In this document: piece by piece, positions 35,714 to 49,437 of the stretch
Position numbering within the stretch: position 1 is the stretch's first letter
Layout of the letters: the number at the start of each line of letters is the position of its first letter
Source: Atherinomorus stipes
Lineage: Eukaryota; Chordata; Actinopteri; Atheriniformes; Atherinidae
Direction of reading: 5' to 3'
Length of the DNA: 64,000 nt
Assembly: GCA_023101725.1 (NCBI GenBank)
Contig: JALJCO010003930.1
Coordinates: 1-64,000, forward strand
Translations under genes and position numbers: made by a program
The notes under the pieces: model-generated
The model's database searches: none
Seen by the model: the letters and a program-made list of their open reading frames with translations, nothing else
Told to the model about the DNA's origin: nothing

Positions 35714-36032
35714 CATGTGTTATAAGTTCTGACATGGTTAGACTGTCACAGTAAAAACTAGAAAAAATCAAGCTGCACGTGTCTGAAACGCCCTCTGATT
35801 GTCGTGCATCCACCTCCTCTGGGATTCCTCCTCACTGGTAACCCTACAAACTTCTTCTTTAGTCTGAAAAACACCATCTGCTTTCCTGTTCGTCTCTGCT
35901 CTCAGTGTGTCCACGGTCACTTCCGTGTGAGTGACTAATGTGCGCTTCAAGCTGCTGTTGTAATAGTTGCTGTCACTGGTCTTGCTGATTGACATGTTGC
36001 TGCTCTTGTTGTTGTTGTGCTTCTATTTACAG

Positions 36033-36089
36033 ACAGTCTGGTTTGATCTGCACCAGAGGCTAACAGATACAGATGGCACCAGCAGCGCA
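36033..36089 (+). CDS. necab2: necab2 internal coding exon B (NECAB2-like)
   Basis: A 57-bp exon follows the pyrimidine-rich acceptor TTCTATTTACAG and ends at the consensus donor GCA|GTAAGT. It encodes 19 residues, TVWFDLHQRLTDTDGTSSA, in phase 0. From memory of the family, mammalian NECAB2 continues [27 protein letters not shown] at this position, so exon B directly follows exon A. A downstream AG at 36035-36036 would shift the frame, so 36033 is preferred. NECAB1 and NECAB3 differ here, supporting NECAB2. The next family block (VRQEMAVCPEQL) was not found in the remaining 27.9 kb. Confidence 0.87.
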
Positions 36090-38749
36090 GTAAGTAGACC
36101 AAACCCTAAATGAATAAATGTACATTACGCTGCAGCACGTAGCCCCAGGTCCAGCATCACTTACTGCTGCCTCACCAAAGCCAAGAAGCACTACTGCACA
36201 GCCTGTCGCCTCCAGACCAGCGTTTGTGATGCAGTTAACATGAGCCTGCCCAGTGCATGACCTACGACGTCCTAGAATAACCACGGTCTGAGTATCCATA
36301 TCACACATTTGATATTTTGAATGATTTCCCAGGAAACGTGCATGTTTTCTTTGGTCTTTTTGTTGTTGTTGTTGTCTAGACCTGAATAATTTATAGATGC
36401 TGAGTATTCCCTGGAGAAATTAAGAGAAAATCTCACACGACATTACAATATCAAACGTGCAGAGAGAAAATAATAGGAATACCATCAGGCCAAGACAAGC
36501 GGAGCATTTTCAAGCTACAGTGCTCAAACTTGTCCATGATTTGTATGAAGGATCCAGGAGTCTCCTGTAGATTCAGTCGTAAATCTTAAGCACTTCCATT
36601 ACAGAAGCTCGAATACTGACACCATTCCCAGATAAAATCCTGGTCAGGAATGCGATTAGAAACAGAATGTGTGCATGAGCCTGCAGAGAAGAAGAGATAA
36701 GACTGTTAGAGGGAAATAAATTCAGTCCCAAGCCGTTTGCAAGTACGAGTTTCTGGAAGAAGCTCAAAGAAACGTGGATCCATCGTTGTGTCATGCACTC
36801 ATGGAGACATCAGTGATGAATGTAAAGTAGAGTAAGATGAGCTTCCTGCAGGAACTCGGTTGTATCTGTGACAGTGTGCTGAATGATGTGCTTTGCTTTG
36901 TGAAAAAGCTTTGGGATATCACTGCTGCTGGTTTAAATTTACAGTTTGTTTTCATACCAACAGCAGAACCAATAAATGGCTCATTTATCACTAAAATCAG
37001 ATCCAGTTCTGCAGGGATTCCTGTTTTTGTTTAGTTGGACTAAACAAAAACAGGAATGTGTTTAGATTGCTTTGTGTTATAAATTTCAAAGTAACACACA
37101 GGTCCAGGGTGTGTGGTTTGGCTGCAGAGGGGGAGCGCAGCTGCGTCTGGTTAATAATCACCTGCTTTTAAAAGTAAAACCTGGAGTTTTCCCCCTGAAA
37201 ATAAACGCTAGACTTGTGTGTGAAATCCAGCTCAATCTGCACCTTTTGGCCTCTACTCTTGTGTGGCGGTGAGTTTTGTTTGCAACTCCCCCTCCCCTGA
37301 CTCTATTTCATCTTTTCCCTTTGTTTTAGTGTGTTCGGGACAGTTCTGGGCAGAGATTTGCGAGGAGGAGTGCATGTGCAGTTGCACACTTTTCCGTTCT
37401 TGGGCACTGCAAATGCAGCACGTGAAATAAAATCAAACTCGACAGAATTAAAGACATACTTTATTTCGTACCACTTTGCAAAGCAGCCAATTGAGTGACA
37501 GCTGCAAAAAGCAGGTAACTGCAGTAAAACAATGAGTAACTGTCCAGCATGATGTGGTTCAGACATCTTTGTGCAGCCAATCAGTGTTATTAACTGCACA
37601 TCATGCTCACGTGACACTATTGTGCCGCATAGCATGATACAGCCCTGTCAAATCAGCAATCACGGAGTTAAACATTTAAAACAGAATTCATTATGAGGTA
37701 AATCACTGAGGCGAGTGTAGACGTGCTGTGGAGCGCTGTTTTTTCCTGTTCCACAAATGTCTCAGAGCGGAGCATCTCTGTTGTGGCTGGACTCTCACTA
37801 CAGTCACTACACAAGGATCGCAACATTGCGCTGTTGCTGCTGCAGTTACGGCATTTAAAGTGAAAAATAACCGAGCAAAAGGTTATTCTGCAAGTCCGAC
37901 CATCATGTGCTGCTCTTTGATCACTTCCGCAGCCAGGAAGGCCGACTATGAAGAAGAAAAGTGTCTGATAAAAACGGAGCATTCAGTGCTGCGTGGCCAG
38001 ATTCATTTACTTTCATAAGCCAGATTTTTTATATTTTGTGAAAAAGTCATTTTATTTTTCGGGTAGCCAGCTGACTGCATGCCAGTAAAAGGATGACAGC
38101 GTGTTTGGTTTGCTGCTGGTGGATAATTTAAGCTCAGCGGCCTTTTTTTCCTCCAGAAATACAAGGACTCAAATAGACATTTTCGTGAAAGTATCCTACA
38201 ACCCAACATCTTTTTTTTTTTTTTAAGTTTAAAATGTTTTTGCTGCACACAGAAATGTAATTTCCTTTTCTCTGCAGTTGTTCATTGATCTCATAAATGC
38301 AACTCATTTCACATAAAGGCAACAGAAAAAACGTTAGTTTTATTTCATTGTAAATGTCAAAAGTCAGTTGTGGTTCCCAGTGTTTTGTTGTTGTAGGAAA
38401 CGGGTCCAAATGGCTCTTTGACTCGTAAAGGTTGTCGACCACTTAGGCTTATATGAGACTTTTACATTTTTGCGGCTCCAGACAGATTTGCTTTTTGTCT
38501 TTTTGTGGTCCAATATGGCATTTTGGGTTGACGATCCCTGGAATCGTGTTTACAAACAGAAAGGGGGGACTGTAGTTTAACTGCAGTTTTTGAGCAGCTC
38601 ATCCGATTTCTGGACCATTTCTCATGCTCACGTGTGTCAATTCCACCTAATTTAGTCTTGATAATGTTTCCTTGTCTGATTATTTAGTTTTTTCTCGGTA
38701 TGTAACTGGGCTCTTATGGTTTTCCTCCTTCTATTTAGTTATTTTATGT
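36090..38749. other. necab2: Start of the next necab2 intron
   Basis: Begins GTAAGT. It contains the 41-bp hairpin at 37017 and no recognised exon. Several small frames (e.g. 37303-37635 minus, 38134-38442 minus) have no motifs. Confidence 0.45.
37017..37057. repeat. Perfect 19-bp hairpin, 3-nt loop
   Basis: ATTCCTGTTTTTGTTTAGT, loop TGG, then its exact complement. No G/C stem plus T-run typical of terminators is present, and this is eukaryotic intron DNA. It is best seen as a quasi-palindrome from a short template switch. Confidence 0.9.
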
Positions 38750-38948
38750 GGGTGGGGATCCCTGGTCCTCGAGGGCTGCGAACACGAGGTTTTTAACGTG
38801 TCCCTGCTCCAACACACCTTTTTCAAACCAAATGGATCCGACAACCTGTCAAGCTTTGCTCAGTAACTCATTCACTATAATCAGATTGGAGCAGGAAAAC
38901 ATGAATAACCTGCAGGATGAAGGCAAAGGTTCCCCACCACTGGTCTAT
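38750..38948. mobile_element. Small hAT-type MITE, about 200 bp
   Basis: The left end GTGGGGATCCCTGGTCC and complemented right end GTGGTGGGGAACCTTTG are similar. CTCGAGGGCTGCG, TCCCTGCTCCAACACACC and AACCTGCAGGATGAAGGCAA are blocks known from a very common fish repeat. A fragment in the other orientation is at 8805-8895. Confidence 0.6.
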
Positions 38949-40114
38949 GTGGTTATTTCTCCTTTACCCCCCCCCCCCAGTCAAATGAAGACAGCATCAT
39001 GGTGCAGAGATGGAGGCCAGTGTGACGCTATCTGCATCTTCAGTGTTTGTTACTGATTAGAGAAATAATACAGAACAAAAAAGAATCTCATCTCACAACA
39101 GCAACTTGCTCTCAGTAACCTTTTATTTTCAGTAATAGTAACGGCGGTGTCGCGAGTAGTTAGATTACCTGTTAGTGGAAGAAAAACGAACACTGCTTTT
39201 TCACACTCTTCCACATATAGTACTCATAAAAATAGTACCTCATGTTTTTGTGCATTTGACACATGGCCAAGGTTAAAGATGACTCGCCAGTGTAATAATC
39301 ACATATTTTGCACTCTTGTCCGCCACAGTTGAGCCACTTACAGCTCCACATGTGCTGGTGGGAAGCCATGGGAGACTAGCTAAATTGTTCTGTTGTCATG
39401 GATACAGACACAGAAAGGTTGTTTTTGTTATTTGGCCATTTTTCCCATTTAGACTGTGAGAGTGGAGAGAAAAATAAGGGGGACAGAGAGGGGAATTATG
39501 CACGATAAAGGTCCTAATGGTCAGAAATCAAAACAGGAACTCGCTGCTGAAAACATTTACCTCATTCTGGCCAACTTACCAAATATTGGACTAAACTGCT
39601 TATAATTGTAGACAACTGGCTGAGAGAAACAGAGAAATTATGGATCCTCTGCCATGAAAGCCTAGGACCATTTAAAATGATTTAAAATCAATGAGAACTG
39701 AGTTTCTATTGGTAACTAATCACTACTTTTATATTCTCTTGGAATGAGAAGAAAAAATGATCAAACTCAGTAAAATTCAACCTGCAGGATTCAAACCAGT
39801 TGAGACCAACGCTGACTGTCGCTGCAGCCAGAATCTTCCTGCATGTTGGGATTTTACCTCATGTCGATTATTGCTGCAAAACTGGTCAATACAGGTGTAA
39901 CTGCACTCAAATCTGTGGAATCACTGTTCAAATAGGCTTAAAAAAATCTCTGACAAGATCAGTTATTCATACCTCCGCTGTCATATCTTCAGTAAATTTA
40001 AGTTTGTATTTTCTGACAATTACAAAACTTTCACAAATCTACATGTTCAGGATGCTCTGCTGCAGATGCACTTAGAAATTTTAAATATATAGCTGGACAC
40101 AGGTCTTGCTTTAA
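38949..40114. other. Unannotated intronic stretch
   Basis: Starts with a short poly(C). No exon or transposon end recognised. Confidence 0.35.
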
Positions 40115-40154
40115 ATCTTGTGATGTGCAGGACATGTTTACATATACAGTACAT

Positions 40155-40191
<37 letters not shown>

Positions 40192-40391
40192 CACTACTCC
40201 CAAAAAGTTAGGGATATTTGGGTTTTTGTATGATGTCAGAATGAATCTAAAATCCACGACAAACTTTCCAGGTGAACTAAATTAGACTTTCTCTAAACTT
40301 TTCAATGCACATGTACATTGTTCAATGGATGAATATTTATTGCACATGTTCTCTAAAAACCGAAAGTTGAATATCCCTAACTTTTTCGTGA

Positions 40392-40394
<3 letters not shown>
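40192..40394. mobile_element. mariner-type MITE, 203 bp, in (TA)n
   Basis: The left end CACTACTCCCAAAAAGTTAG and complemented right end CACTCACGAAAAAGTTAGGG share AAAAAGTTAGGGATATT. TA occurs on both sides, but because the element sits in a TA array the target duplication is not diagnostic by itself. No coding. Confidence 0.7.
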
Positions 40395-41811
<1,417 letters not shown>

Positions 41812-41854
41812 TGTATTTATATGTGTAAACATGTCCTGCACGTTTACATGTATC

Positions 41855-41995
41855 CTGCATCACATTTATTTATTTGTTTTATTTTTTGTGTATTTGTTTT
41901 TTAATATTTTTTTCCGAGTCACAATTCAAAACCAATGTCGTGATTTTCATAGAATTTTTATTTATTATTGCTTTTGTCATTTTCAACCTATTCTG
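41855..41995. mobile_element. Fragment of Tc1-type MITE family M1
   Basis: It matches the interior right half of the 59314-60437 element: TTATTTTTTGTGTATTTGTT, CACAATTCAAAACCAATGTC, GTGATTTTCATAGAATTT and TTTCAACCTATT. Neither terminus is present. Confidence 0.6.
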
Positions 41996-43221
41996 CATCT
42001 GCAGAATCTGCAGGTCAACTATTTAACCTTTACAAACAGAAATTACACAAATAATTAAACCAAATATTAATATGTTTATTTAACTAATGAAATGTCATTT
42101 AAAGTAGCTTCAGCTCAACATACCTGCAGCTGTTCTGTTCATTAGTGAATAATTCTCCCTTTTTAATCAAATGAATTAGAAAAACAGCGAGCATAATAAA
42201 TAAATGTAAATATATGAATAATTAAATAGATAAAAAAATATCATCATGAAATAAATGTTTACTGTAATAAATTAAATAAGTAAACCCTGAAAAATGTAAA
42301 TTTCATTAATTTATTTTGTATTCATTGTAATGCCATATGTATTAACTTGCTGGCATATCTGTTTATTTCAGCTACAGTATATATAAAACATTTTTCCATG
42401 CACAAAGAAGAAATCTTTTGTGGAATAACCCTTTAATCTGGCACTGCATTCTCTCTGCAGGGATGAGATATCCTGAGACAAATTTAATAAGAAAACACCG
42501 CTGCTGCATCATTACAGGTGCTCCTAGGAAATCCTTTTCTGTGAATAACTCAGCCACATCATGAAGGTCGCCCCCCACAGCCTCGAACATTATTCCTTCC
42601 TGCCGCTGCTCTCCTCTTTCTGACCTTGAGAGTTAATAGATTTCCCGGATCCGGGTTTTGAGAATCTGCAGGTCAAAATAATTTCCTTCCTTCGCTTTTC
42701 AACTTTACAATAGTGCATTTCTTTCTGAACATAAATAATGTTTTATTAAATTCCTCTCCAAGCAGCTACATGAGCATCAGCCTGACTCAGCATGCAACGT
42801 GATCAGGAAGTAAATCTTTCACACCAACGTAGTCATGTTTAAGGAGGAGAAATTTCCCAAAGTTAAGTAGCTTTTGTAAAATGGGTCCTTTGTATATGAA
42901 ATAATTACTAATGGATGGATGGATGAAATTCCTGTCCACTAACACAGGACATAAAAAAAAAAAGTCCACAGAGGAAAATGCTCCCACATTTGGTTTTAAA
43001 TGGTTTCACATTTAAGATGTGGAGAAGTCTAAATTTGGAGGACGAAAGGATCGTTTCATGTTGTTCTCTGAGAACAACAACACACACAAATGGTTGGAAA
43101 GGACAATCCCTGCCACTTCTGGGTAGAATTTCACAATGCGTTTACAATTTTCTCGCTCTCCTGAACGTTCCATGGCAAAGCAATAGCGCACGCTAAATGT
43201 TCATTTAAATACTGCTGTGTG
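41996..43221. other. Unannotated intronic stretch
   Basis: AT-rich. No recognised exon or element. A short GGATGGATGGATG run is near 42911. Confidence 0.35.
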
Positions 43222-43404
43222 TGTCTATATTCAAAAACGTGGTATCAATCTATTTTACTAATGAAATCTCGCGATATATCATTTTTTTGTTACGAAATCT
43301 TGTAAGATTTCATGAAATACCGCAACATTTCGTAACAGAACAATGAAATCTTGTTAGATTTCAGTAGCAAAATAGATCAATACCGCACTTTTAAGTATAG
43401 ATAC
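43222..43404. repeat. Palindromic (foldback) sequence, about 183 bp
   Basis: The left arm 43223-43270 (GGTATCAATCTATTTTACTA, ATGAAATCT) pairs with the right arm 43357-43402 (complemented GGTATTGATCTATTTTGCTA, CTGAAATCT). The inner part repeats GTTACGAAATCTTG and its complement. It is probably a tiny hAT-type MITE; no target duplication was seen. Confidence 0.65.
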
Positions 43405-43689
43405 GGTATGGGCATATGAAAATATTGCGATATTTCAGTGTATCAATATTTTTTCCCACCCCCTATTATTTTTAACTCTGGAAGACAATCCTCCCCACGA
43501 CTTCCACAAAGAAATCATGAAAAACCAGCCAACTATCTTTAATTACGTTTCTATCCAGTGTTTTGTCAGTTCCATCACTGCAGTGTCTGTTCCTATTTGG
43601 ATTTATATCAGCTGGGTTTCTGCTGATTGCCGCAGGCTTTTTCCTGGTCTGTCGTAAGTTCGAGAGCTGTCGGCAGCAACTGGCAAACT

Positions 43690-44518
43690 GCCTGACATTT
43701 GTGTGGGGGTGAGTCATGCTATCACCCTCAGACTCTGGGGTTGCTGGATGCCATTCGTGCCCAGCTTACCATGCTGGCTGCTGTTCCGAACCTTGTCCAT
43801 GGAATGAATTCCTCCCTGGAAAAGTTGGCACGACTCCTGGAAAAAATGACCCCTTATTCGGCTGATTGATGTTACCATGGAGACCTGTTGAAGGACTCAA
43901 GGTAGACACAAGGTCCAACCTGCCCTAAACAGATATCTGCTATCTAGCCTTGAGCAGGCTGTCCGGGAAAGCAGGCTCGCTCCAAATTTCCCGGGAAAGT
44001 TATGTGAACGGACGCTCGGCATCCCCTCCCCCTTCTCCTCCCCTGTACATCTCCCACAGGACTGCGGGCCACCTGGCCAGCACCCCCAAAGCCACGTAAC
44101 ATCTGTGGACAGAGACTGGGTGTGAACATGGAGGGGGTCACAGGCTCGCCTACTCACCCACATGCATGCACTGACACACACCATCACTGGCACACACCCC
44201 TGATGACTCAACTCCTCGGTCGCTCCCCCCCCCTGGATGGGATGAGCTAGAAGGTGCGAGAGCGTGTCCCCGCTCTGCTCTTTGGGGGGAATCCCCCTCC
44301 CACCATGTGCCTCTCATGTTGTGATTGTTTGTGCTTATTTGTATGGTGTTGTTATCGTTTTCCATATCTGCTATGGTGCGCCCTGCGAAGGGCTGCATGG
44401 CCGCGGTCTGCCTGGTCCTATCTTGTTTATATGTTTTGTTTGTGTGCCTTGCAAGGGTTGTACTGAAACACAAATTCCCCCTGGGGACCGATAAAGTATC
44501 TTTTGATTTGATTTGAAT
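43690..44518 (+). mobile_element. LINE 3' region with (TTTGA)n-like tail
   Basis: It ends CAAATTCCCCCTGGGGACCG, ATAAAGTATC and a TTTTGATTTGATTTGA tail, the classic 3' end of fish CR1/L2-group LINEs. Upstream is GC-rich sequence without an intact frame. The upstream boundary is approximate. Confidence 0.55.
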
Positions 44519-45849
44519 ATTACATCATTTTCTCCTTTAACATCAGTATCGGTATCAATATCAGCCGTGAGAAGCAGAAAATGATCAGTTATCGTATCGG
44601 TTTGAAAATTTTCATATTGTGCATCACTAAAAATGACCAAATATATCTATCAGGGGCCTGATATGTTTTTTTCATTAAAAAAAAAAATCATAGGGGGGTA
44701 GAGAACCACTTCTTTACAGGCCTGCTGCCCAGATTAAGCACAAACTGCACTTTTTCAAACGCTACAGCAGCTTCTATTATGTATGCAGTGGGAAATGCAG
44801 CCATTTGTTCCCTAACTCAAACATATGACTGTTTGGGAAGAGATTTTTTTCCCTTAATTTCTGCCCTTTACCTCCTTTCGTCGCCCTTTTACCCTCCAGT
44901 TGACTGCCATCAGTTCTGAGCCTCCAGGTCCACTTACATCCAACACAGATTTCATTCTTACAAAGTCTCGCTCTGCCTCACCTTTACGTAATTTCATTCC
45001 TCCTCCTCTGGCAGTCTGTCCTCCTGACCCCCCATTTTCTACCAGGAGAAAGACTCTGATGTGATTACCCATCATCTCCTCTCCCCCTTCAGTCCCCTGT
45101 CAAAGCAATCATCCCTCGTCTTTGCACAAGCAGCCTCTGTGAGTCACATCACCACACAGGGGATCATAATCAGATCATTTATCAAACTCTGCATGACAGA
45201 TTCAAAGATACTTTTAAACTGCTGCTGTAGATGTGACTTAGCAGCGCTTGGCATGGACACTTGTGAGCAGTGAGTGACTGTAGCTGACAGCGATTTGTCA
45301 TATGAGGTAGGTGAATCAATCGCACACGATTCCTGACTGTCTTCTGTTCCCCATGGGGCATGTCAGGAAGGAGAATCAATAAGGACAGAAGCTGGGGTTG
45401 ATAGAGAACAAAAAACAGCAAATATAAAGGGGTGATTAAGAGGGAAGATTATAAAACAATAAAAGAAAGAGACCAAGAAATATCATCCTCCACAGGAACA
45501 TTTTTAAATCCTGGCTGCACACGCACACTTCTTCCCCTGCATACAGTATATTTGCACAGCTGTGTTTTTGTGAATGAAACACATAAATGAGCAGGAACTG
45601 CACCTTGGAAAGCTGCACTTCCTGGATCATTCCAGGCTTGATTTTCCTTGAAGATATTTGAAGAAATGTTTATGTTGGAGGTTTTCTGGATATTACAAAC
45701 AGCAATAACACAACCATAGAATTGACGATAGATATGACGGATTTCATGATAAAAGGCAAATACTGTGTTTAATATCAGCTGTTTTCACTTTAACATGTGA
45801 GGTGCACACCTTCTCTCCTCATCAGTAGTTCCAGTCATTTCTCTGACAG
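44519..45849. other. Unannotated stretch with a hAT-like fragment
   Basis: At 44540-44632, GTATCGGTATCAATATCAGC and TCAGTTATCGTATCGGTTTG, ending TGTGCATCACTA, resemble one end of a hAT MITE. No exon recognised. Confidence 0.35.
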
Positions 45850-46546
45850 CTTGAAGATGGAGATCACTCAGCTAAGAAGATGCAGAAACTACTGGAATTG
45901 GGTTCAGAACTGTCAAACGCAATATTAAAAACTGGAAGGATAGTGGGGACTTCTTGTCTTCGAGGAAGAAATGAGGCCAGAAATAAAATCCTGAGTGATA
46001 GTGATCGGCGATCACTTAAACGTTTGGTGAGATCAAGTGGAAGAAAAACAACAGTAGAACTCAGGGCTATGTTTAATAGTGAAAGTAAGAGCATTTCCAC
46101 ACGAACAATGTGAAGGGAACTCAAAGGATTGGGACTGAACAGCTGTGTAGCCTCAAGAAAACCACTAATCAGTGAAGCTCACTGGAAAAAAAGGCTTCAA
46201 TTTGTGAGAGAGCATAAAGATTGAACTCTGGAGTAATGGAGGAAGGTCATGTGGTCTGATGAGTCCAGATTTACCCTGATCCACAGTGATGGGTGCAGCA
46301 GGGTAAGAAGAGAGGCAGATGAAGTGATGCAGCAGTGGTCAGACTCTCCCATCATCAAAACAAGATCTTGGTGAAAAATTAGTGAAACACTGGATGGAAA
46401 TAAATCTTGTGACATTGCAGAAGCTTATGGAAACAATGCCACAGCGAATGCGTGCCGTAATCAAAGCTAAAGTCAGCCCAATAAAATATTAGAGTGTATG
46501 ACCTTTTTTTTTTTCGGTGGTGACTTTTTTGGGGGGCCAGGCAATG
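45850..46546 (+). pseudogene. Tc1-like transposon remnant with dead transposase
   Basis: The frame from 45880 carries a Tc1 N-terminal part (GSELSNAILKTGRIVGTS, SDRRSLKRLVRSSGRKTTVE, SISTRT). After a stop at 46111 it continues RELKGLGLNSCVASRKPL, KKRLQFVREHKD, two more stops and KVMWSDESRFTLIHSDG, which holds the first catalytic Asp. The sequence between EADEVMQQ and the C-terminal end is deleted, removing the second Asp and the Glu. The frame then resumes as TLQKLMETMPQRMRAVIKAK, ending at 46492. The right inverted repeat GGTGGTGACTTTTTTGGG to GGCCAGGCAATG ends at 46546, followed by TA. The left inverted repeat was not found. It is a different subfamily from the 1482 element. Confidence 0.88.
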
Positions 46547-47269
46547 TATATACGAGTGTATGAGTATACTACAAGAAATGTAGGATATAACCTGAGTTAA
46601 TAAATAATATACAGTAATGACCAACGTACTGTATAACACCATCACAGTTCTCACTTTAATAAGAGAAGACTAATTAATTCTGTATCTGTAAGTTTCCAAA
46701 AGAAAAGCCTGAACGTCTGATCGTGTTTTTTAAATAAATCGTGTAATATTGGTTCAGATGTTTCTTTCTGGGTCAAAAAGATAATCAACTTTAATGTTAA
46801 AGGGATTCTAACTACTGTTAAAAGAACAGATTAGTTTAACACTAAACAAGACTGAGAACAATAACATTACACATAAATACTGTATGTCCGAACTGAAAAT
46901 AAGGAAAGCTAAAACTGAAAAAAGGACCAGGAAGAAAAAGATGCCAGTAAAGACAGCTGAGTCATACTGTGATTAACAGACATGAATAAATGACCTGGAT
47001 ATATAATTTATGCTCCAGTAAGATGAAGATAAATGGGACAGACACTCTCGGGTTAGAGGACAAAGTGAAGTTCAAAGAAGTTCATTCAGGACACTGTGGA
47101 GGAAAAATGATAACTAAGTAACAAAAAAATAAAGAATTTAAAGATTTGTCCCAGATTTCCAAATTGTTAGAAAAAGCTAAAGAAAATACTGGAAAAGTGG
47201 TGTAGAGACAGAATATAAGGAATGAAAAGTTCCCCAGAGAGAGCTGAGCTTTTAACTGTAATGATGAGT
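46547..47269. other. Unannotated intronic stretch
   Basis: A-rich DNA between two mobile elements, without recognised features. Confidence 0.35.
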
Positions 47270-47277
47270 GGACAATG

Positions 47278-47732
47278 CTAGCCTGGTACACCAGCCTGAC
47301 CAATGCCATGTAGGAGATACACGGTAAGTCAGTCTGGGCTTCCTCCGCTGGAGACTGATTTCAAACGCGAGATGAGAGGCGGGACTAACAGGAGGAAAGT
47401 GAACTAGAGAGAACCAATCAGAGAAACACAAAAGTGACGCAAACATCTTCTTCTAAGAGGAAAACATGGAGGAAAGCCTTCAGAGCAGCAAAGTGCTGCA
47501 CGTTTAAGGACGTGTGCAGCTCATGAACACATCAGAAAGGGCATCATTATACAGTCCCTCCTTTGTGGAAATGAGTCGCCGAAAAAGACGTGCCGTAAAG
47601 TCCCGCTTCCCGCACTGTGATTGGTCCGGTCAATTTTTTACCAAAGTGGAAATCACTTTCCAGTGGCAGGAATCCAGACTGGCTTGCTGTGTATCTCATA
47701 CATGGCGTTGGTCAGGCTGGTGTACCAGGCTA
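47278..47732. mobile_element. TIR MITE with terminal repeats of about 65 bp
   Basis: The left end CTAGCCTGGTACACCAGCCT and complemented right end TAGCCTGGTACACCAGCCTG continue in parallel through GACCAA(T/C)GCCATGTA, GAGATACAC and AGTCTGG. It is flanked by GGACAATG (47270-47277) and GGACAGTG (47733-47740), an 8-bp duplication with one change. hAT-like target size. No coding. Confidence 0.8.
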
Positions 47733-47740
47733 GGACAGTG

Positions 47741-48571
47741 CTGCCCTAAAATATTTAGATTTAATATTTATTTTCCAAAAAATAGCACATAAATTGTTCT
47801 TTATTTATCTGCTTGCATCTCTGTAAACCATCGACCTGAAAACCTTGACTGGTGGAGATCTTGTGACCCTAACTGACCTGATTCTGCAGGAGAAATAATT
47901 AAATGGGCTCAGGACCAGTTCTCAAAATTAGCCTTAAACTCAAAGTGGGAAATGGAACGAAGATCCTCAAACTTCTTCTCTAAGCCAGATTCATGACAAG
48001 GTGTGCTGAGCTGAAAGTAGCACCTTTTCACTGTTATTAAGGTGGTTTTCTTTTCTTCTAACTCTACATCACCATGGTAACATGGGCTGAACTGCCTGCT
48101 CCAAAAGCAGCATCATTTAATAACTCTCGTCCTGTTGAAATCCCAGACAGCAAACATTGAAATGTTGCAGGCAGAAGTTTTGGAAGTTGATTTCTGACAT
48201 TTTAACAACTCTAACACGCGAAATAAACCCCAGGTTGTCAAATAGTTGACAGAAAATGTAAAATTTAACCATTATTCTTAAATATAACTAGGATCCCAGC
48301 AAATTTTACCACAATATAATGTTTCAATGACTTTTTTCATGATGAAGACTATAGGCTTTATTCCCAGCTAAAAATCAACCCTTTTGATCAGAACTCTAAA
48401 TAACTGGCATCCAGATTCCCATCTGAAGATTAATGCAAAATATTCAAGCTTCCAACCTTGAACCTGAAATTTTGCAGTCAGAGAAGATTTGATGCTTCAG
48501 CATCACAAAATTTAGGTTTATCAATGTGGAAACCATCCAAAGTTGGTGATGCAGAATGAGCTAGAATACCA
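47741..48571. other. Unannotated intronic stretch
   Basis: No exon or element end recognised. Confidence 0.35.
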
Positions 48572-48579
48572 ATTTTCAT

Positions 48580-49414
48580 TAGGGCTGGGACTTTAACAGG
48601 TTAATTATGACTGATAATTATGACAAAATTAACACCCTGTTAATTATTTGCATCATGCAATTAATTAACAGATTTTTTTTTAATGTATGCATTTAGTTGC
48701 AGTTTGCATTAAAGCAAAGCTTTTTTTTAAGTTGAAATACTTAAAAAAAAGTTGAAATACAATTACAGGGACTACAGGCAAGATTAAGAAATGAAACTCG
48801 CGACTGCCGCGACTGGCGCTTCAGGTAACTGCAGCCAAGAGTCAAGTCATCACGGGAGCGTGCACAAACTGAAGCTATAATGTTGTTTACTACACTTTTT
48901 CTTCGTAGTTACACTTCTTAGTTTCTCTCAGTTGATCTGGATCGTTTGCTGATTGCAGAAGAATCCATAACTATTGCTTACAGTGTTTGAATTTACCACA
49001 ACCATCTTCTTCCTGCATCAAAACTGCGGATGTAGGTCATTTGACGTCACGTCCGCAGGGCACTGCGGGAGATTCGAACACAGAATTGCAGCGCTTTATG
49101 CAGCACACAGCCTGTTAAAGGCAACGGAGAGAGACATGGGTGGAACGTTCTTTGGTATTTAGCGCTTCATCACCCATTAGTATTAAAAAAATGGACATGC
49201 ATTTTTGTTTTTTAATTCCTGCCTCTAGTCCCTTTAAATGTGTTTGGTCAGACAATAATAGAGCTGGAGTTGATTTAGTTGTTCACTAAAATCCATTCAA
49301 ATTAAGAAAATGTTACTTTTGGGGCAGTTTTTGTAATGTGATTAAAATCTGATCAATCAAAATTAATTAATCACAAAATCTGTAATTAATCAGAATAGTT
49401 AACTCTCAACCCTA
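48580..49414. mobile_element. hAT-type MITE, 835 bp
   Basis: The left end TAGGGCTGGGACTTTAACAG and complemented right end TAGGGTTGAGAGTTAACTAT, both followed by TTAATTA-rich subterminal sequence. Flanking repeats ATTTTCAT (48572-48579) and ATTTTTAT (49415-49422) differ at one base. The short internal + frame at 48974-49162 has no known motif. Confidence 0.75.
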
Positions 49415-49437
49415 ATTTTTATATCATCTCATTTTAG

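Larger units (their letters stand above)
16371..36032 (+). other. necab2: necab2 intron between exons A and B, 19.7 kb
   Basis: It begins GTAAAT and ends TTCTATTTACAG. Its interior is mostly transposon remnants, listed separately. Its assignment as one intron depends on both flanking exons belonging to the same gene. Protein continuity across the junction (ENK then TVWFDL, versus ESK-ALWFDL in mammalian NECAB2) supports this. Confidence 0.8.

Noticed and set aside
40395..40446. TA flanks of the 40192 MITE as proof of a TA target duplication
   Set aside because: The element is embedded in a TA array, so TA on both sides would be seen regardless.
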